Counted from the first letter of the stretch, positions 1 through 7,213 are shown. The stretch is 44,132 nt of DNA from Candidatus Woesearchaeota archaeon (GCA_018698915.1 JABIPN010000005.1:1-44132), one strand, 5' to 3'. Notes: generated from the letters alone by a model not told the origin. Numbers and translations are program-made.

Positions 1-1
1 T

Positions 2-166
2 AAACTTGTTCAAGAAGCAGATAATTTTACAATGTATGTTAAATCTCCTCCAGTTGATGGGAAAGCAAATGCTGAATTAATTAAATTCTTCAGAAAGAAA
101 TTTGGTGTAGCTGTAGCTATTGTTCGTGGTAAAACTTCTCGCAGAAAAATTCTTAGAATTAAATAG
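2..166 (+). CDS. DUF167/YggU-family protein, C-terminal fragment
   Basis: The reading frame is open from the left edge to a TAG at 164-166 and encodes the last 54 residues. The segment SPPVDGKANAELIKFF followed by VRGKTSRRKILRI is the typical core of the small DUF167 (UPF0235, YggU) family, whose members are about 75-110 aa, so about half is missing to the left. The molecular function of the family is not established. The gene converges on thrS and the two reading frames overlap by 8 bp. The identification rests on the conserved DGKAN motif and the GxxSRxK motif. Confidence 0.8.
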   Translation, partial: KLVQEADNFTMYVKSPPVDGKANAELIKFFRKKFGVAVAIVRGKTSRRKILRIK

Positions 167-1373
167 TTCTATTTTTGATTTCGTTTTTGACTTGTTTTAA
201 GAAATCTGGCATCTTGACACCGAACTTTGGTTTTGAACCTCTTGGTCGAACTGCAAGAGTTTTGTTTGCTTTTTCTTTTCCACCAATTACAATTATGTAT
301 GGAACTTTTTGCTTTTCTGCATCTCGAACCTTTAGTTGAACTGTTTCTGAACGATAATCTCCTTCAACACGGATTCCTGCTGCTCTGATTTTTTGTTCGA
401 TTGTTCTTGTATACTTTTCCATTTCATCATTGAAGCTGATGACTTTTACTTGAGTTGGAGATAACCAAGTCGGGAATGCGCCATTGTAGTGTTCAATTAA
501 AATTCCAAACATTCTTTCTAATGAACCTAAAAGCGCTCGATGAATTATAATTGGGTGTTCTTTCTTATCTGCCTTGTTTGTGTAAGTTGCATTCAATCTT
601 GGTCCTAAATTGAAGTCTAATTGGATTGTTGCAAGTTGCCATGATTTTTTGTTTGCGTCTTCAACATGGAAATCAATCTTTGGTCCATAGAATGCTCCGT
701 CACCTTTGTTGATTGAGAATTTTAGTCTGTTCTTCTTCATAACTTCACCAAGAATTTCTTCAGCACGATTCCAAGTATCAATATTCCCAACATATTTTGT
801 TGGTCTGGTTGAGAGTTCAACTCTTACTTTCTTGAAACCTATCACTGCATAAACTTGTTTTACAAGTTTAACTAAATTTGAAAGTTCTTGATCTAACGAA
901 TTAACATCGCAAAAAATGTGGGCATCATCTTGTGTAATCATTCTGACTCTTGATAATCCTGTTAGTGCTCCTGACGCTTCATCACGATAAACTGTTGCAA
1001 ATTCTGCATAACGTTTTGGTAAATCTTTGTATGAATGTGATTCTTGTTTGAAAATCATTGTGTGAAGTGGACAAGACATTGGTTTTACAGCCAACTTTTC
1101 ATTTCCTGACTTTGTTAAAAACATATCATCTCTATAATTATCCCAGTGTCCAGATTTTTTGAATAGTGCAATTTTTGCAAGATGTGGAGTTCTTACAAAT
1201 TTGTAATCATTTTTGTTTAGTAAATCTCGGAGAAAATTCTGAAGTTCATTTATTACAACTTCACCTTGCCATGGAAATAAAGGTAATCCTGAACCAATTA
1301 ATTCAGATTGTTGATATAGATTTAACTTTGGCCCAATAACTCGATGGTCATTATGTCTTAACTTCTCCGCCAT
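159..1373 (-). CDS. thrS: Threonyl-tRNA synthetase lacking the N-terminal editing domain
   Basis: The 404-residue protein charges tRNA-Thr with threonine. It starts directly at the class II catalytic domain: DHRVIGPKL at residues 9-17, KPMSCPLH with zinc ligand Cys101, TQDDAHIF with zinc ligand His152, and IIHRALLGSLERMFG with the third zinc ligand His. The last ~100 residues are the anticodon-binding domain. Full ThrRS is about 600-640 aa, so the TGS and proofreading domains are absent. A TATA box about 24 bp upstream argues that this is the native start and not a broken 5' end. In some Crenarchaeota a similar editing-less ThrRS is helped by a separate trans-editing protein; none is visible in this window. 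Confidence 0.93.
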   Translation of the reverse strand: MAEKLRHNDHRVIGPKLNLYQQSELIGSGLPLFPWQGEVVINELQNFLRDLLNKNDYKFVRTPHLAKIALFKKSGHWDNYRDDMFLTKSGNEKLAVKPMSCPLHTMIFKQESHSYKDLPKRYAEFATVYRDEASGALTGLSRVRMITQDDAHIFCDVNSLDQELSNLVKLVKQVYAVIGFKKVRVELSTRPTKYVGNIDTWNRAEEILGEVMKKNRLKFSINKGDGAFYGPKIDFHVEDANKKSWQLATIQLDFNLGPRLNATYTNKADKKEHPIIIHRALLGSLERMFGILIEHYNGAFPTWLSPTQVKVISFNDEMEKYTRTIEQKIRAAGIRVEGDYRSETVQLKVRDAEKQKVPYIIVIGGKEKANKTLAVRPRGSKPKFGVKMPDFLKQVKNEIKNRTI

Positions 1374-1391
1374 GATAGTTTTTTCATCTTA

Positions 1392-1401
1392 AAGTATAAA
1401 A
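1392..1401 (-). promoter_or_regulatory. TATA box of thrS
   Basis: On the minus strand the site reads TTTTATACTT, centred about 24 bp upstream of the thrS ATG, consistent with a leaderless mRNA. Confidence 0.5.
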
Positions 1402-1421
1402 AAGAATTGGTTTGAGTATAA

Positions 1422-1445
1422 GGACGGTGATAGTCTACACCGCCC
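1422..1445 (-). terminator. Stem-loop downstream of the MC1 gene
   Basis: The arms GGACGGTG and CACCGCCC flank an 8-nt loop; in the minus-strand RNA all eight pairs form if one G-U is allowed. It lies 9 nt after the MC1 stop codon. A T-rich tract follows only about 20 nt later, so it may be a terminator or a 3' stabilising hairpin. Confidence 0.5.
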
Positions 1446-1454
1446 GAGGTTGTC

Positions 1455-1727
1455 TTACAAATGTCTTATACCTTTCTTTCGGACTTGCGCCCTCCAGATT
1501 TCGGCAGGCATCCAGTCTGGTGCATTCGAAGGTGCGGAGGTTTTTACACGCTTACCTTCAAAGAGGTGAAGCTTTTTTGTACCTCGCTCTCTAAGCGTAA
1601 TGCTAGTAAATCCTCGGGTTGCGGCCTTCAGCGCAGCCTGTCTAGGTTGCCGTCCAGTAAAGACATGACTTGTGTCTCTATTGTTTTCCTGCAATACAAA
1701 GTATCGCATAGCGCCTGCTTTTGCCAT
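1455..1727 (-). CDS. Archaeal chromosomal protein MC1
   Basis: The 90-residue protein matches MC1, a small monomeric DNA-bending chromatin protein known from Methanosarcina and haloarchaea. Diagnostic stretches are VFTGRQPRQAALKAATRG, the basic LRERGTKKLHLFEG, and the C-terminal APxxxPDWMPAEIW region. It is rich in Arg and Lys with a conserved Trp pair, as expected of a minor-groove DNA binder. The gene is monocistronic, with a TATA box about 23 bp upstream of the ATG and a stem-loop just after the stop. Its base composition (about half G+C by eye, with many CGN arginine codons) is clearly higher than that of the surrounding one-third G+C genes, which could mean recent transfer or codon selection in a highly expressed gene. 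Confidence 0.93.
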   Translation of the reverse strand: MAKAGAMRYFVLQENNRDTSHVFTGRQPRQAALKAATRGFTSITLRERGTKKLHLFEGKRVKTSAPSNAPDWMPAEIWRAQVRKKGIRHL

Positions 1728-1744
1728 GGTGTTTTAGACCGTCT

Positions 1745-1754
1745 ATAATATTTA
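1745..1754 (-). promoter_or_regulatory. TATA box of the MC1 gene
   Basis: The minus-strand sequence TAAATATTAT is centred about 23 bp upstream of the MC1 start, consistent with leaderless transcription. Confidence 0.5.
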
Positions 1755-1773
1755 AGGGCTTCGATGGTCGATT

Positions 1774-2406
1774 TTACTTAAACATCTCTCCTGTTTCTGT
1801 GCTCCATAGAATTAAATCAATATGTCCCATACTCATTTCATTGTTTTTACAGAAGATTTTCATGGTATTTTCGATCTCAAAATACTTTTTTGGAGTCAGA
1901 GTTTTGGGAATTTCTTCAATTAAGCCCATATTTATCAGATTTTTTAGAATGTGACGATCCAGAATTGCTAAATCTCTTCCATGTCCAATATTTCTCAGAT
2001 AATGAGATGCTTCTTTGTATCCTAACCCTTTGAAAGTTTGAACTATTTTGTGTCTTAGCTCTTCAATATTGTCAAAATCAAAATCAAAATTCTGAAATTT
2101 TTCTCTTGCTTCAACGATTCGCTTGGCTTTCGTAATATGAAAACGAATGCTCTTTAAATGTGGTTCTAGTTGTTCAGGATTTCCGTTGAGAAGTAAGTCG
2201 TGTTCTGTTAGTAGCTTTATTGATTGATCTGCTGCACGCGCTTTTGATTGTGGAGTTAGTAAACAAAAAGCAAGTTCTTCAAAGAGTTGATCTCTGTTTT
2301 TTGTATCAATTTCATCATATTTTTCCAGATGTTTATCTATTTTTTCCTTACTTTCTTGAAATCGTTGTATAAATCGTGCTTGATATATTTCTGGAGAAGC
2401 TTGCAT
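1774..2406 (-). CDS. ogg: 8-oxoguanine DNA glycosylase/AP lyase, Ogg2 family
   Basis: The 210-residue protein excises 8-oxoguanine from DNA and cleaves the resulting abasic site. The hallmarks of the archaeal Ogg2 family are present: CLLTPQSKARAAD at residues 48-60, the helix-hairpin-helix with catalytic Lys131 in FKGLGYKEASHYLRNIG, and the catalytic Asp150 in LAILDRHILK. Length and Lys/Asp spacing fit the family. It is transcribed divergently from the iscS regulator from a palindromic TATA box (2427-2434) about 24 bp upstream. Together with the endonuclease III gene at 5.9 kb it provides oxidative base-excision repair. Confidence 0.92.
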   Translation of the reverse strand: MQASPEIYQARFIQRFQESKEKIDKHLEKYDEIDTKNRDQLFEELAFCLLTPQSKARAADQSIKLLTEHDLLLNGNPEQLEPHLKSIRFHITKAKRIVEAREKFQNFDFDFDNIEELRHKIVQTFKGLGYKEASHYLRNIGHGRDLAILDRHILKNLINMGLIEEIPKTLTPKKYFEIENTMKIFCKNNEMSMGHIDLILWSTETGEMFK

Positions 2407-2426
2407 AGTTAACTTTTGGATGAAAA

Positions 2427-2434
2427 CTTATAAG
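2427..2434 (-). promoter_or_regulatory. TATA box of ogg
   Basis: The palindromic CTTATAAG is centred about 24.5 bp upstream of the ogg start. It falls inside a longer reading of the divergent regulator ORF, supporting the later start for that gene. Confidence 0.5.
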
Positions 2435-2450
2435 CTGTTCAATCGAAGTT

Positions 2451-2458
2451 CTTATAAA
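2451..2458 (+). promoter_or_regulatory. TATA box of the regulator-iscS-iscU operon
   Basis: CTTATAAA is centred 25.5 bp upstream of the ATG at 2480 and downstream of the alternative in-frame ATG at 2420. This spacing supports 2480 as the real start. Confidence 0.55.
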
Positions 2459-2464
2459 TTAACT

Positions 2465-2478
2465 CCCGTTAAGTCGGG
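2465..2478 (+). promoter_or_regulatory. Possible operator, inverted repeat at the transcription start
   Basis: CCCG and CGGG arms separated by 6 bp lie between the TATA box and the predicted leaderless start of the regulator gene. A repressor bound here would block transcription initiation, so it is a candidate autoregulatory site. The arms are short, so this is only suggestive. Confidence 0.3.
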
Positions 2479-2479
2479 C

Positions 2480-2848
2480 ATGTTAAAACACCCACAAGAA
2501 ATTGAGGCAGTTTATATTATTCCTGCTATTCGAAAGTGTCTAACTTTGGAACTTTTGAACGAACATAAATTAACTCAAAAGGAGATTGCTGAGTTAATAG
2601 GGATAACTGAAGCAGCAGTTTCTCAATATAAGAAAGAAAAGCGAGGCAAACTTGTTGAGTTGCCTGAGCATGTTGTTTCTGAATTGAAAATTAGTGCTGA
2701 AAAGATTAAGGCTGGAGAAGTATCTGTTTTTGCTGAAACTCAAAGATTACTGAGAGAAATTCGGAATGATTTGACAATTTGTAAAATCCATCAAATCCTG
2801 GATGAAAACGTTCCGATGGATTGTGGAGTTTGCGTGGAGCATCTATAA
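2480..2848 (+). CDS. XRE/Cro-type HTH regulator with Cys-rich C-terminus (COG2522-like)
   Basis: The 122-residue DNA-binding protein has a helix-turn-helix around KLTQKEIAELIGITEAAVSQY. Its C-terminal half carries a Cys motif, C-x3-H followed later by C-x2-C-x2-H. This layout matches archaeal regulators of the COG2522 type, which are found alone or fused to metabolic domains. The stop is one base from the iscS start, so the three genes form an operon. The Cys residues could bind an Fe-S cluster or metal and report Fe-S status to the operon; that role is an inference from context. A longer start at 2420 is possible but would place the TATA box inside the gene. Confidence 0.8.
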   Translation: MLKHPQEIEAVYIIPAIRKCLTLELLNEHKLTQKEIAELIGITEAAVSQYKKEKRGKLVELPEHVVSELKISAEKIKAGEVSVFAETQRLLREIRNDLTICKIHQILDENVPMDCGVCVEHL

Positions 2849-2849
2849 A

Positions 2850-4019
2850 ATGGAAACATATTTTGATCATGCTGCAACAACCTATGTAAGACCTGAAGTA
2901 ACTCAAATTATGAGCAAATATCTTGAAGATGAATATGGTAATCCTGGAAGTTTTCACTACAAAGGTTTGAAAGCTAAACTGGCTTTGAGCGAGGCACGGG
3001 AAAAGATTGCCAAGCTAATTGGTTGTAATTCTAGTGAAATTATATTTACAGGTGGTGGAACGGAAAGTTGCAATCTTGCAATTAAAGGTTTGGTAAAAGC
3101 TAAGAAAAAGGGTCATATTATTACTTCTTCAATCGAACATCATGCAGTTACTGACACTTGTGATTATCTTGAAAGACACGAGGGCTTTGAGGTTACTTAT
3201 GTTGATGTTGATAAAGATGGAATTGTTGATGTTGATAAAGTTCGAGAAGCTGTAAGAGATGATACAATTTTGATTTCAATCATGTATGCAAATAATGAGA
3301 TTGGAACAATTCAACCAATTGAAGCGATTTCCAAGATTGCAAAAGAAAAAGGAATTCTATTCCACACTGATGCATGTCAAGCTTCAGGAAGTTTGGATAT
3401 TGATGTCCGAAATATTGGTGTTGATATGATGACTCTGAATGCAAGTAAGATTTATGGTCCAAAGGGCGTTGGGCTTCTATATGTTCGAAAAGGAATTCGG
3501 TTGGTTCCTTTAATTCATGGTGGCGGTCAGGAGAAAAATAGACGAAGCGGTACTGAAAATGTTCCAGGGATTATTGGTTTTGCTGAGGCTCTGGAATTGG
3601 CTCAGGCTGAAAAGGATAAAGAAAGTGCGCGGTTGGTAGAACTTCGGGATTATTTGATTAAACGAGTTGATGATGAAATTCCTGAATCTTGGTTGAATGG
3701 TCATCCTACTAATAGGTTGGCAAACAATGCAAATATCACTTTTTTGAATGTAGAAGGAGAAGCAGTTATTTTGCTAATGAATGAACATGAGATTTATGTA
3801 TCGAGCGGAAGTGCTTGTACTTCTAAGACACTTGATCCTTCTCACGTAATTGTTGCAATGGGCATGCCTTATGAGGCAGCTCACGGAAGCATTAGATTCA
3901 CTTTAGGTAAACGAAATACTAAGAAAGATGTTGATAAGTTGATGGAAGTTTTGCCAGACATTATTGAAAAACTTCGAGGAATTTCACCAGTTCATTTAAA
4001 AATGGAGGAAATAAGATGA
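2850..4019 (+). CDS. iscS: Cysteine desulfurase (IscS/NifS family)
   Basis: The 389-residue PLP enzyme converts cysteine to alanine and delivers sulfur for Fe-S cluster or tRNA thiolation pathways. The N-terminus YFDHAATT is typical, PLP-binding Lys200 lies in NASKIYGPKGVG, and the persulfide-forming Cys323 lies in SSGSACTSKTLDPSHV, as in IscS-type enzymes. The start is placed at METYFDHAAT, one base after the upstream stop; an upstream in-frame ATG at 2802 would overlap the regulator gene and add a non-conserved tail. The stop overlaps the iscU ATG by 4 bp, preceded by a GGAGG ribosome-binding site, which indicates translational coupling. Confidence 0.96.
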   Translation: METYFDHAATTYVRPEVTQIMSKYLEDEYGNPGSFHYKGLKAKLALSEAREKIAKLIGCNSSEIIFTGGGTESCNLAIKGLVKAKKKGHIITSSIEHHAVTDTCDYLERHEGFEVTYVDVDKDGIVDVDKVREAVRDDTILISIMYANNEIGTIQPIEAISKIAKEKGILFHTDACQASGSLDIDVRNIGVDMMTLNASKIYGPKGVGLLYVRKGIRLVPLIHGGGQEKNRRSGTENVPGIIGFAEALELAQAEKDKESARLVELRDYLIKRVDDEIPESWLNGHPTNRLANNANITFLNVEGEAVILLMNEHEIYVSSGSACTSKTLDPSHVIVAMGMPYEAAHGSIRFTLGKRNTKKDVDKLMEVLPDIIEKLRGISPVHLKMEEIR

Positions 4020-4693
4020 TAGACGTTAAAGCAGCAGTGCATCCTGATGTAAAGGCAAAGGTTGATGCTAAATCTTGGTTCTATACTGACAAAGTTAGAG
4101 ACCATTTCTTCAATCCGAAGAATATTTTGAAAACTCAAAAAGAAGCTTCTGACTACGATGCTGTATCTCATGGTGTTGGTGAAGTTGGTAGTCCAGCTTG
4201 CGGAGATATGATGAAGATTTGGATTAAAGTTGATTCTGACTCTGATAAAATCAAAGAATGTAAATGGCAGACTTTTGGTTGTGCTAGCGCAATTGCAAGT
4301 ACTTCTATAATGTCTGAGATGGTTGTTGAGAAGGGCGGTATGACTATTACTCAAGCTCTTGAGTTAAAACCTCAGGATATTGTTGAAAGATTGCACGGTT
4401 TACCTGCAAGAAAATTCCACTGTTCAGTTCTTGGTGACAAAGCACTTCGGGCAGCAATAAATAATTACTTCTTTAAGTCAGATCAAAAAGATAGAATGAT
4501 TATTTCGAAAGGTGCTGAAATCGTTGACAAGATTTTGAAGATTACTGACAAAGATATTGAAGAATGTGTTCTTGAAGGTGCTCATGATTTTGAGGCGGTT
4601 CAAAAGAAAACAAAAGTTGGTGTTCAAGATAAAACTTGTATCCCTCGAGTAAAGGAATTGATCGAGTTTTATAAGGACAAATATTACGGTTAA
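4016..4693 (+). CDS. iscU: IscU/NifU-like Fe-S scaffold with degenerate BFD-like domain
   Basis: The 225-residue protein is the scaffold on which IscS-derived sulfur and iron assemble. The IscU domain has its three ligand cysteines: Cys62 in PACGDMMK with the conserved Asp64, Cys89 in FGCASAIASTS, and Cys136 in HCSVLG. Residues ~168-215 align with the [2Fe-2S] BFD domain in the middle of NifU (ITDKDIEECVLEGAHDFEAV, then TCIPRV), but three of the four cluster cysteines are gone (Asp171, Ile173 and Asp205 in their places; Cys208 remains). The start codon overlaps the iscS stop and has a GGAGG motif 8-12 nt upstream. Confidence 0.92.
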   Translation: MIDVKAAVHPDVKAKVDAKSWFYTDKVRDHFFNPKNILKTQKEASDYDAVSHGVGEVGSPACGDMMKIWIKVDSDSDKIKECKWQTFGCASAIASTSIMSEMVVEKGGMTITQALELKPQDIVERLHGLPARKFHCSVLGDKALRAAINNYFFKSDQKDRMIISKGAEIVDKILKITDKDIEECVLEGAHDFEAVQKKTKVGVQDKTCIPRVKELIEFYKDKYYG

Positions 4694-4833
4694 TTGATTG
4701 CGTGTTTAGTTATTTCCAAATTGCAACTTTTGTTCTTTGTACACCAGGCTTCGCATTTACTTGCTAACTCTTTTGTTTTATATTTGAATCCACATGCTCC
4801 GCAAATGTTGAGTTTTCCTACTTTCTTTACCAT
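4690..4833 (-). CDS. Small conserved zinc-ribbon-like protein
   Basis: The 47-residue peptide has C-x2-C (ICGACGF) and C-x3-C-x5-C (CEAWCTKNKSC) motifs, which could form a zinc-binding knuckle, and ends in CNLEITKHAIN. Similar short Cys-rich peptides occur in archaea and bacteria, but I do not know a function. The start is set at MVKKVGKLN; a longer frame reaching 4902 would run into the peroxiredoxin gene. It lies 41 bp downstream of that gene on the same strand and may be co-transcribed. It converges on iscU with a 4-bp TTAA overlap of stop codons. Confidence 0.65.
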   Translation of the reverse strand: MVKKVGKLNICGACGFKYKTKELASKCEAWCTKNKSCNLEITKHAIN

Positions 4834-4874
4834 GTGATTATTTATCTTAGCATCTACAAAAAAAGTTGTTATTT

Positions 4875-5402
4875 CTAAAGCGTCTCTTCTCCAGGTTTCC
4901 ATTCAACAGGGCAAAGTCCACCATTCTTTAGTGCTTCTAAAACTCTTATTGTTTCTTCAACTGAACGTCCAACATCTAAATCAGAAATTAATGAGTATCT
5001 TAGAACTCCTTCGGGATCAAGTATGAATGTTCCCCGATATGCAATTCCTTCATCTTCCTTTAGAACTCCGAATAATCTTGATACTTTATGAGTTGTATCT
5101 GCGATTACAGGAAATTTTACTTCAGGTAACTCTTTCTGGAACCAAGCCTTATGTGAGTGAACTGAATCCGTACTTGCTCCGATCACTTGCGCACCGAGTT
5201 CGTTAAATTTGCTTTCATATTTTGCAAAGGATCTTATTTCAGTTGGACAGATAAATGTAAAGTCTAAGGGGTAAAAAAACAATACTGTCCATTTTCCATT
5301 ATTGTTTGAGAATTTGAATTTCTTAAATTCTCCATTTTCATAAATATCAGCTTCAAAGTCTGGTGCTTTTTGTCCCAATGATATTGTATTTTGATTTTCC
5401 AT
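4875..5402 (-). CDS. 2-Cys peroxiredoxin (AhpC/Prx1 type)
   Basis: The 175-residue thiol peroxidase reduces hydrogen peroxide and organic peroxides. Peroxidatic Cys52 lies in FYPLDFTFICPTEI, the resolving Cys164 in NGGLCPVEWKPGEE, and the C-terminal region follows the typical 2-Cys Prx1 pattern. The conserved Arg of the active site is present (YRGTFILDPEG). A TATA box lies about 25 bp upstream. It sits near Fe-S assembly and oxidative DNA repair genes, which fits an oxidative-stress theme, though no common operon is seen. Its electron donor is not encoded nearby; the flavoreductase at 6.5 kb is a possible but unproven partner. Confidence 0.95.
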   Translation of the reverse strand: MENQNTISLGQKAPDFEADIYENGEFKKFKFSNNNGKWTVLFFYPLDFTFICPTEIRSFAKYESKFNELGAQVIGASTDSVHSHKAWFQKELPEVKFPVIADTTHKVSRLFGVLKEDEGIAYRGTFILDPEGVLRYSLISDLDVGRSVEETIRVLEALKNGGLCPVEWKPGEETL

Positions 5403-5420
5403 AATCAGTGTTTAGAATCA

Positions 5421-5432
5421 TATTTTTAAAAG
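5421..5432 (-). promoter_or_regulatory. TATA box of the peroxiredoxin gene
   Basis: The minus-strand sequence ACTTTTAAAAAT is centred about 25 bp upstream of the start codon. Confidence 0.5.
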
Positions 5433-5448
5433 TTACGAGTCGATGAAA

Positions 5449-5832
5449 TTAATAAAGTCCTGCCATTTCGAGTTCTTCAAAGAATTCTTCACCTTCAAGT
5501 ATTCCTTCTTCTCTGAAATCTTCTTCTCGTTCTTCAGGCATTCCTTCAGAGAAGCAACTACAAGGATCATGAGGCATATCGATTTCATCCAACTCTTTTA
5601 CTATGCAACTTTCTTCAAAGTTTGACTCGTGAGTATAACAATTAAGTTCTCCAGATTCTTCATCTTGAAGTAACCAACCTGAACCTGGCGGAAATTCATC
5701 ACCTCTGTTTTCAATCTTGTAAAACTCACCTGTTGGAGCAACATTAATTACTAAAAATAAAAGCACTAATACAACGATTCCAATAATTGCATATTTTGTG
5801 ATATCATTTTTTGACTTTCGTCGCCGTACCAT
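5449..5832 (-). CDS. Membrane-anchored acidic protein of unknown function
   Basis: The 127-residue protein has a basic N-terminus (MVRRRKSKND), one hydrophobic anchor at about residues 13-30, and a short extracytoplasmic region with four cysteines (CYTHESNFEESC and PCSCF) that could form disulfides. The last 40 residues are very acidic and rich in Glu (EEREEDFREEG). No known domain was recognised. It has its own TATA box about 26 bp upstream. The topology, positive-inside with an outward C-terminal part, is inferred from the charge bias. Confidence 0.65.
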   Translation of the reverse strand: MVRRRKSKNDITKYAIIGIVVLVLLFLVINVAPTGEFYKIENRGDEFPPGSGWLLQDEESGELNCYTHESNFEESCIVKELDEIDMPHDPCSCFSEGMPEEREEDFREEGILEGEEFFEELEMAGLY

Positions 5833-5853
5833 CTAAATTTATTACTGAACTCC

Positions 5854-5862
5854 TATTTAAAC
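5854..5862 (-). promoter_or_regulatory. TATA box of the 5.4 kb membrane protein gene
   Basis: The minus-strand sequence GTTTAAATA is centred about 26 bp upstream of the start. Confidence 0.45.
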
Positions 5863-5872
5863 ATTTCCGCAA

Positions 5873-6499
5873 TTATTTAGTTAGTCCGTTTTTTGGACAA
5901 ATATTATCAAAGGAACAGTTCTTACAGTTTGGATTTCTTGCATCGCAAACTGCTCGGCCATGTTCAATTAACATGTAGGAAACGTTTGGCCATTTCTCTT
6001 TCGGATACATGTTAATTAAATCTTGTTCTATTTTATTTGGATCGGTATTTTTTGTTAATCCTAAACGATATGAAACTCTCTTGACGTGAGTGTCAACTGG
6101 AATTCCAGAAATTGTGTTGTGTGCTTCCCACATTACAATGTTTGCAACTTTTCTTGCTACACCTCGAAGTTCAAGTAAATCTTCCATTTTATCTGGAACT
6201 TTTCCTCCAAATCTATCAAGAATTATTTGAGAAGTTTCTTTTAGATATCTGGCTTTTGCGCGATAGAATCCTGTTGAGTAAACTAGCTTTTCCAATTCTT
6301 TAATGTCTGCATTCGCGAATGCTTTTGGAGTTCGATATTTTTTGAAAAGTTCTTTTGTAACTTTGTTTACTTGCTTGTCAGTACATTGCGCTGAAAGTAT
6401 AACTGCGATTAATCTTTCAAATGGTGTTCGTCCACTCAAGAAAGGTCCGCCTTTGTAAAGTCTTTCAAGCTCGTTTAGAATTTTATGATTTCTATCCAT
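5873..6499 (-). CDS. nth: Endonuclease III (DNA glycosylase/AP lyase)
   Basis: The 208-residue enzyme removes oxidised pyrimidines and nicks the abasic site. Seen in the sequence are the helix-hairpin-helix region LLELRGVARKVANIV with catalytic Lys117, Asp136 in GIPVDTHVKR, and the C-terminal [4Fe-4S] motif C185-x6-C192-x2-C195-x5-C201. The start is placed at MDRNHKIL because a frame extending to 6559 would lie inside the upstream reductase gene; the two genes overlap by 8 bp and are probably co-transcribed. Length is normal for the family. Confidence 0.95.
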   Translation of the reverse strand: MDRNHKILNELERLYKGGPFLSGRTPFERLIAVILSAQCTDKQVNKVTKELFKKYRTPKAFANADIKELEKLVYSTGFYRAKARYLKETSQIILDRFGGKVPDKMEDLLELRGVARKVANIVMWEAHNTISGIPVDTHVKRVSYRLGLTKNTDPNKIEQDLINMYPKEKWPNVSYMLIEHGRAVCDARNPNCKNCSFDNICPKNGLTK

Positions 6500-7184
6500 A
6501 TCTTTCAGTTTTGATATTGTCGCTATCAATTCCCAATTCTTCCAAATATCCAACAACATTGGTTACATATTCTGGAGGTCCACAAACAAAGAACAATCCT
6601 TTTTTTGTTGGAAGATTTTCTTTTAAATATTCTAGTGTTATCCGTCCTTTGGTTCTTTTTGAATTCTTGTCTCGAGTTGTTAGTATTTTGCAAGTGATTT
6701 TGTTTTTCTGAGTCAGTTCATCAAATTGTTTTATATTGATTAGATCTTCATCAGTTTTATCACAATAAATTAAATGTGATTTTATGTTTTTCTGTAGTGC
6801 GTATTCCATTATTCCGATCAGTGGTGCAACGCCAGTTCCAGCACCAAGAAGTGTTACTTCGTTTATTTTGTCTTTATCTGAAAGAGTGAAACGTCCGTAA
6901 GGGCCTTGAACTTCGATCTCTTCGTGCTCTTCAAGTTGATCTAAATACTGGCTGAACTTACTGTCTGGAATTATTTTTGCGATAATTTGTATTTCGAACT
7001 TATCGTTTGGTGCATTTGTAATTGAATATGCGCGAGTTGGAATAAGTTTATCAAATCTCTCTGAATCAATTTTAAGCATTACAAATTGGCCTGCTTTGAA
7101 AGGCATGTTTTTGTCCAATTCTAGAATTAACCTTTTTATATCAGAAGTTTCTTTAATTATTTCTCGAATTACTGCTTTGACCAT
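6492..7184 (-). CDS. Ferredoxin-NADP reductase-like flavoprotein
   Basis: The 230-residue protein belongs to the FNR superfamily. The FAD-binding signature is TRAYSITNAP, the start of the NAD(P)-binding lobe is LLGAGTGVAPLIGIM, and the C-terminal FFVCGPPEYV motif is conserved. No Fe-S domain is attached, so it should pass electrons between NAD(P)H and a separate carrier such as ferredoxin; the partner is not known. The start MVKAVIREI at 7184 is preferred over 7193 because the TATA-like box at 7203-7213 is then about 24 bp away. It is followed by nth with an 8-bp overlap. Confidence 0.87.
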   Translation of the reverse strand: MVKAVIREIIKETSDIKRLILELDKNMPFKAGQFVMLKIDSERFDKLIPTRAYSITNAPNDKFEIQIIAKIIPDSKFSQYLDQLEEHEEIEVQGPYGRFTLSDKDKINEVTLLGAGTGVAPLIGIMEYALQKNIKSHLIYCDKTDEDLINIKQFDELTQKNKITCKILTTRDKNSKRTKGRITLEYLKENLPTKKGLFFVCGPPEYVTNVVGYLEELGIDSDNIKTERYG

Positions 7185-7202
7185 GTTAACCATTGGTAGA
7201 AT

Positions 7203-7213
7203 ATAATTAAAAC
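7203..7213 (-). promoter_or_regulatory. TATA box of the flavoreductase-nth unit
   Basis: The minus-strand sequence GTTTTAATTAT is centred about 24 bp upstream of the ATG at 7184. It lies only 15 bp from the alternative ATG at 7193, which helps choose the start. Confidence 0.45.

Noticed and set aside
1412-1748. Plus-strand reading frames of 60 and 95 aa over the MC1 gene
   Set aside because: They lie opposite the clear MC1 gene; the higher G+C there lowers stop frequency in other frames, and their sequences match no family.
2802-2849. Earlier iscS start adding 16 residues
   Set aside because: The added residues overlap the regulator gene and are not part of the conserved protein; the METYFDHAAT start follows the regulator stop directly.
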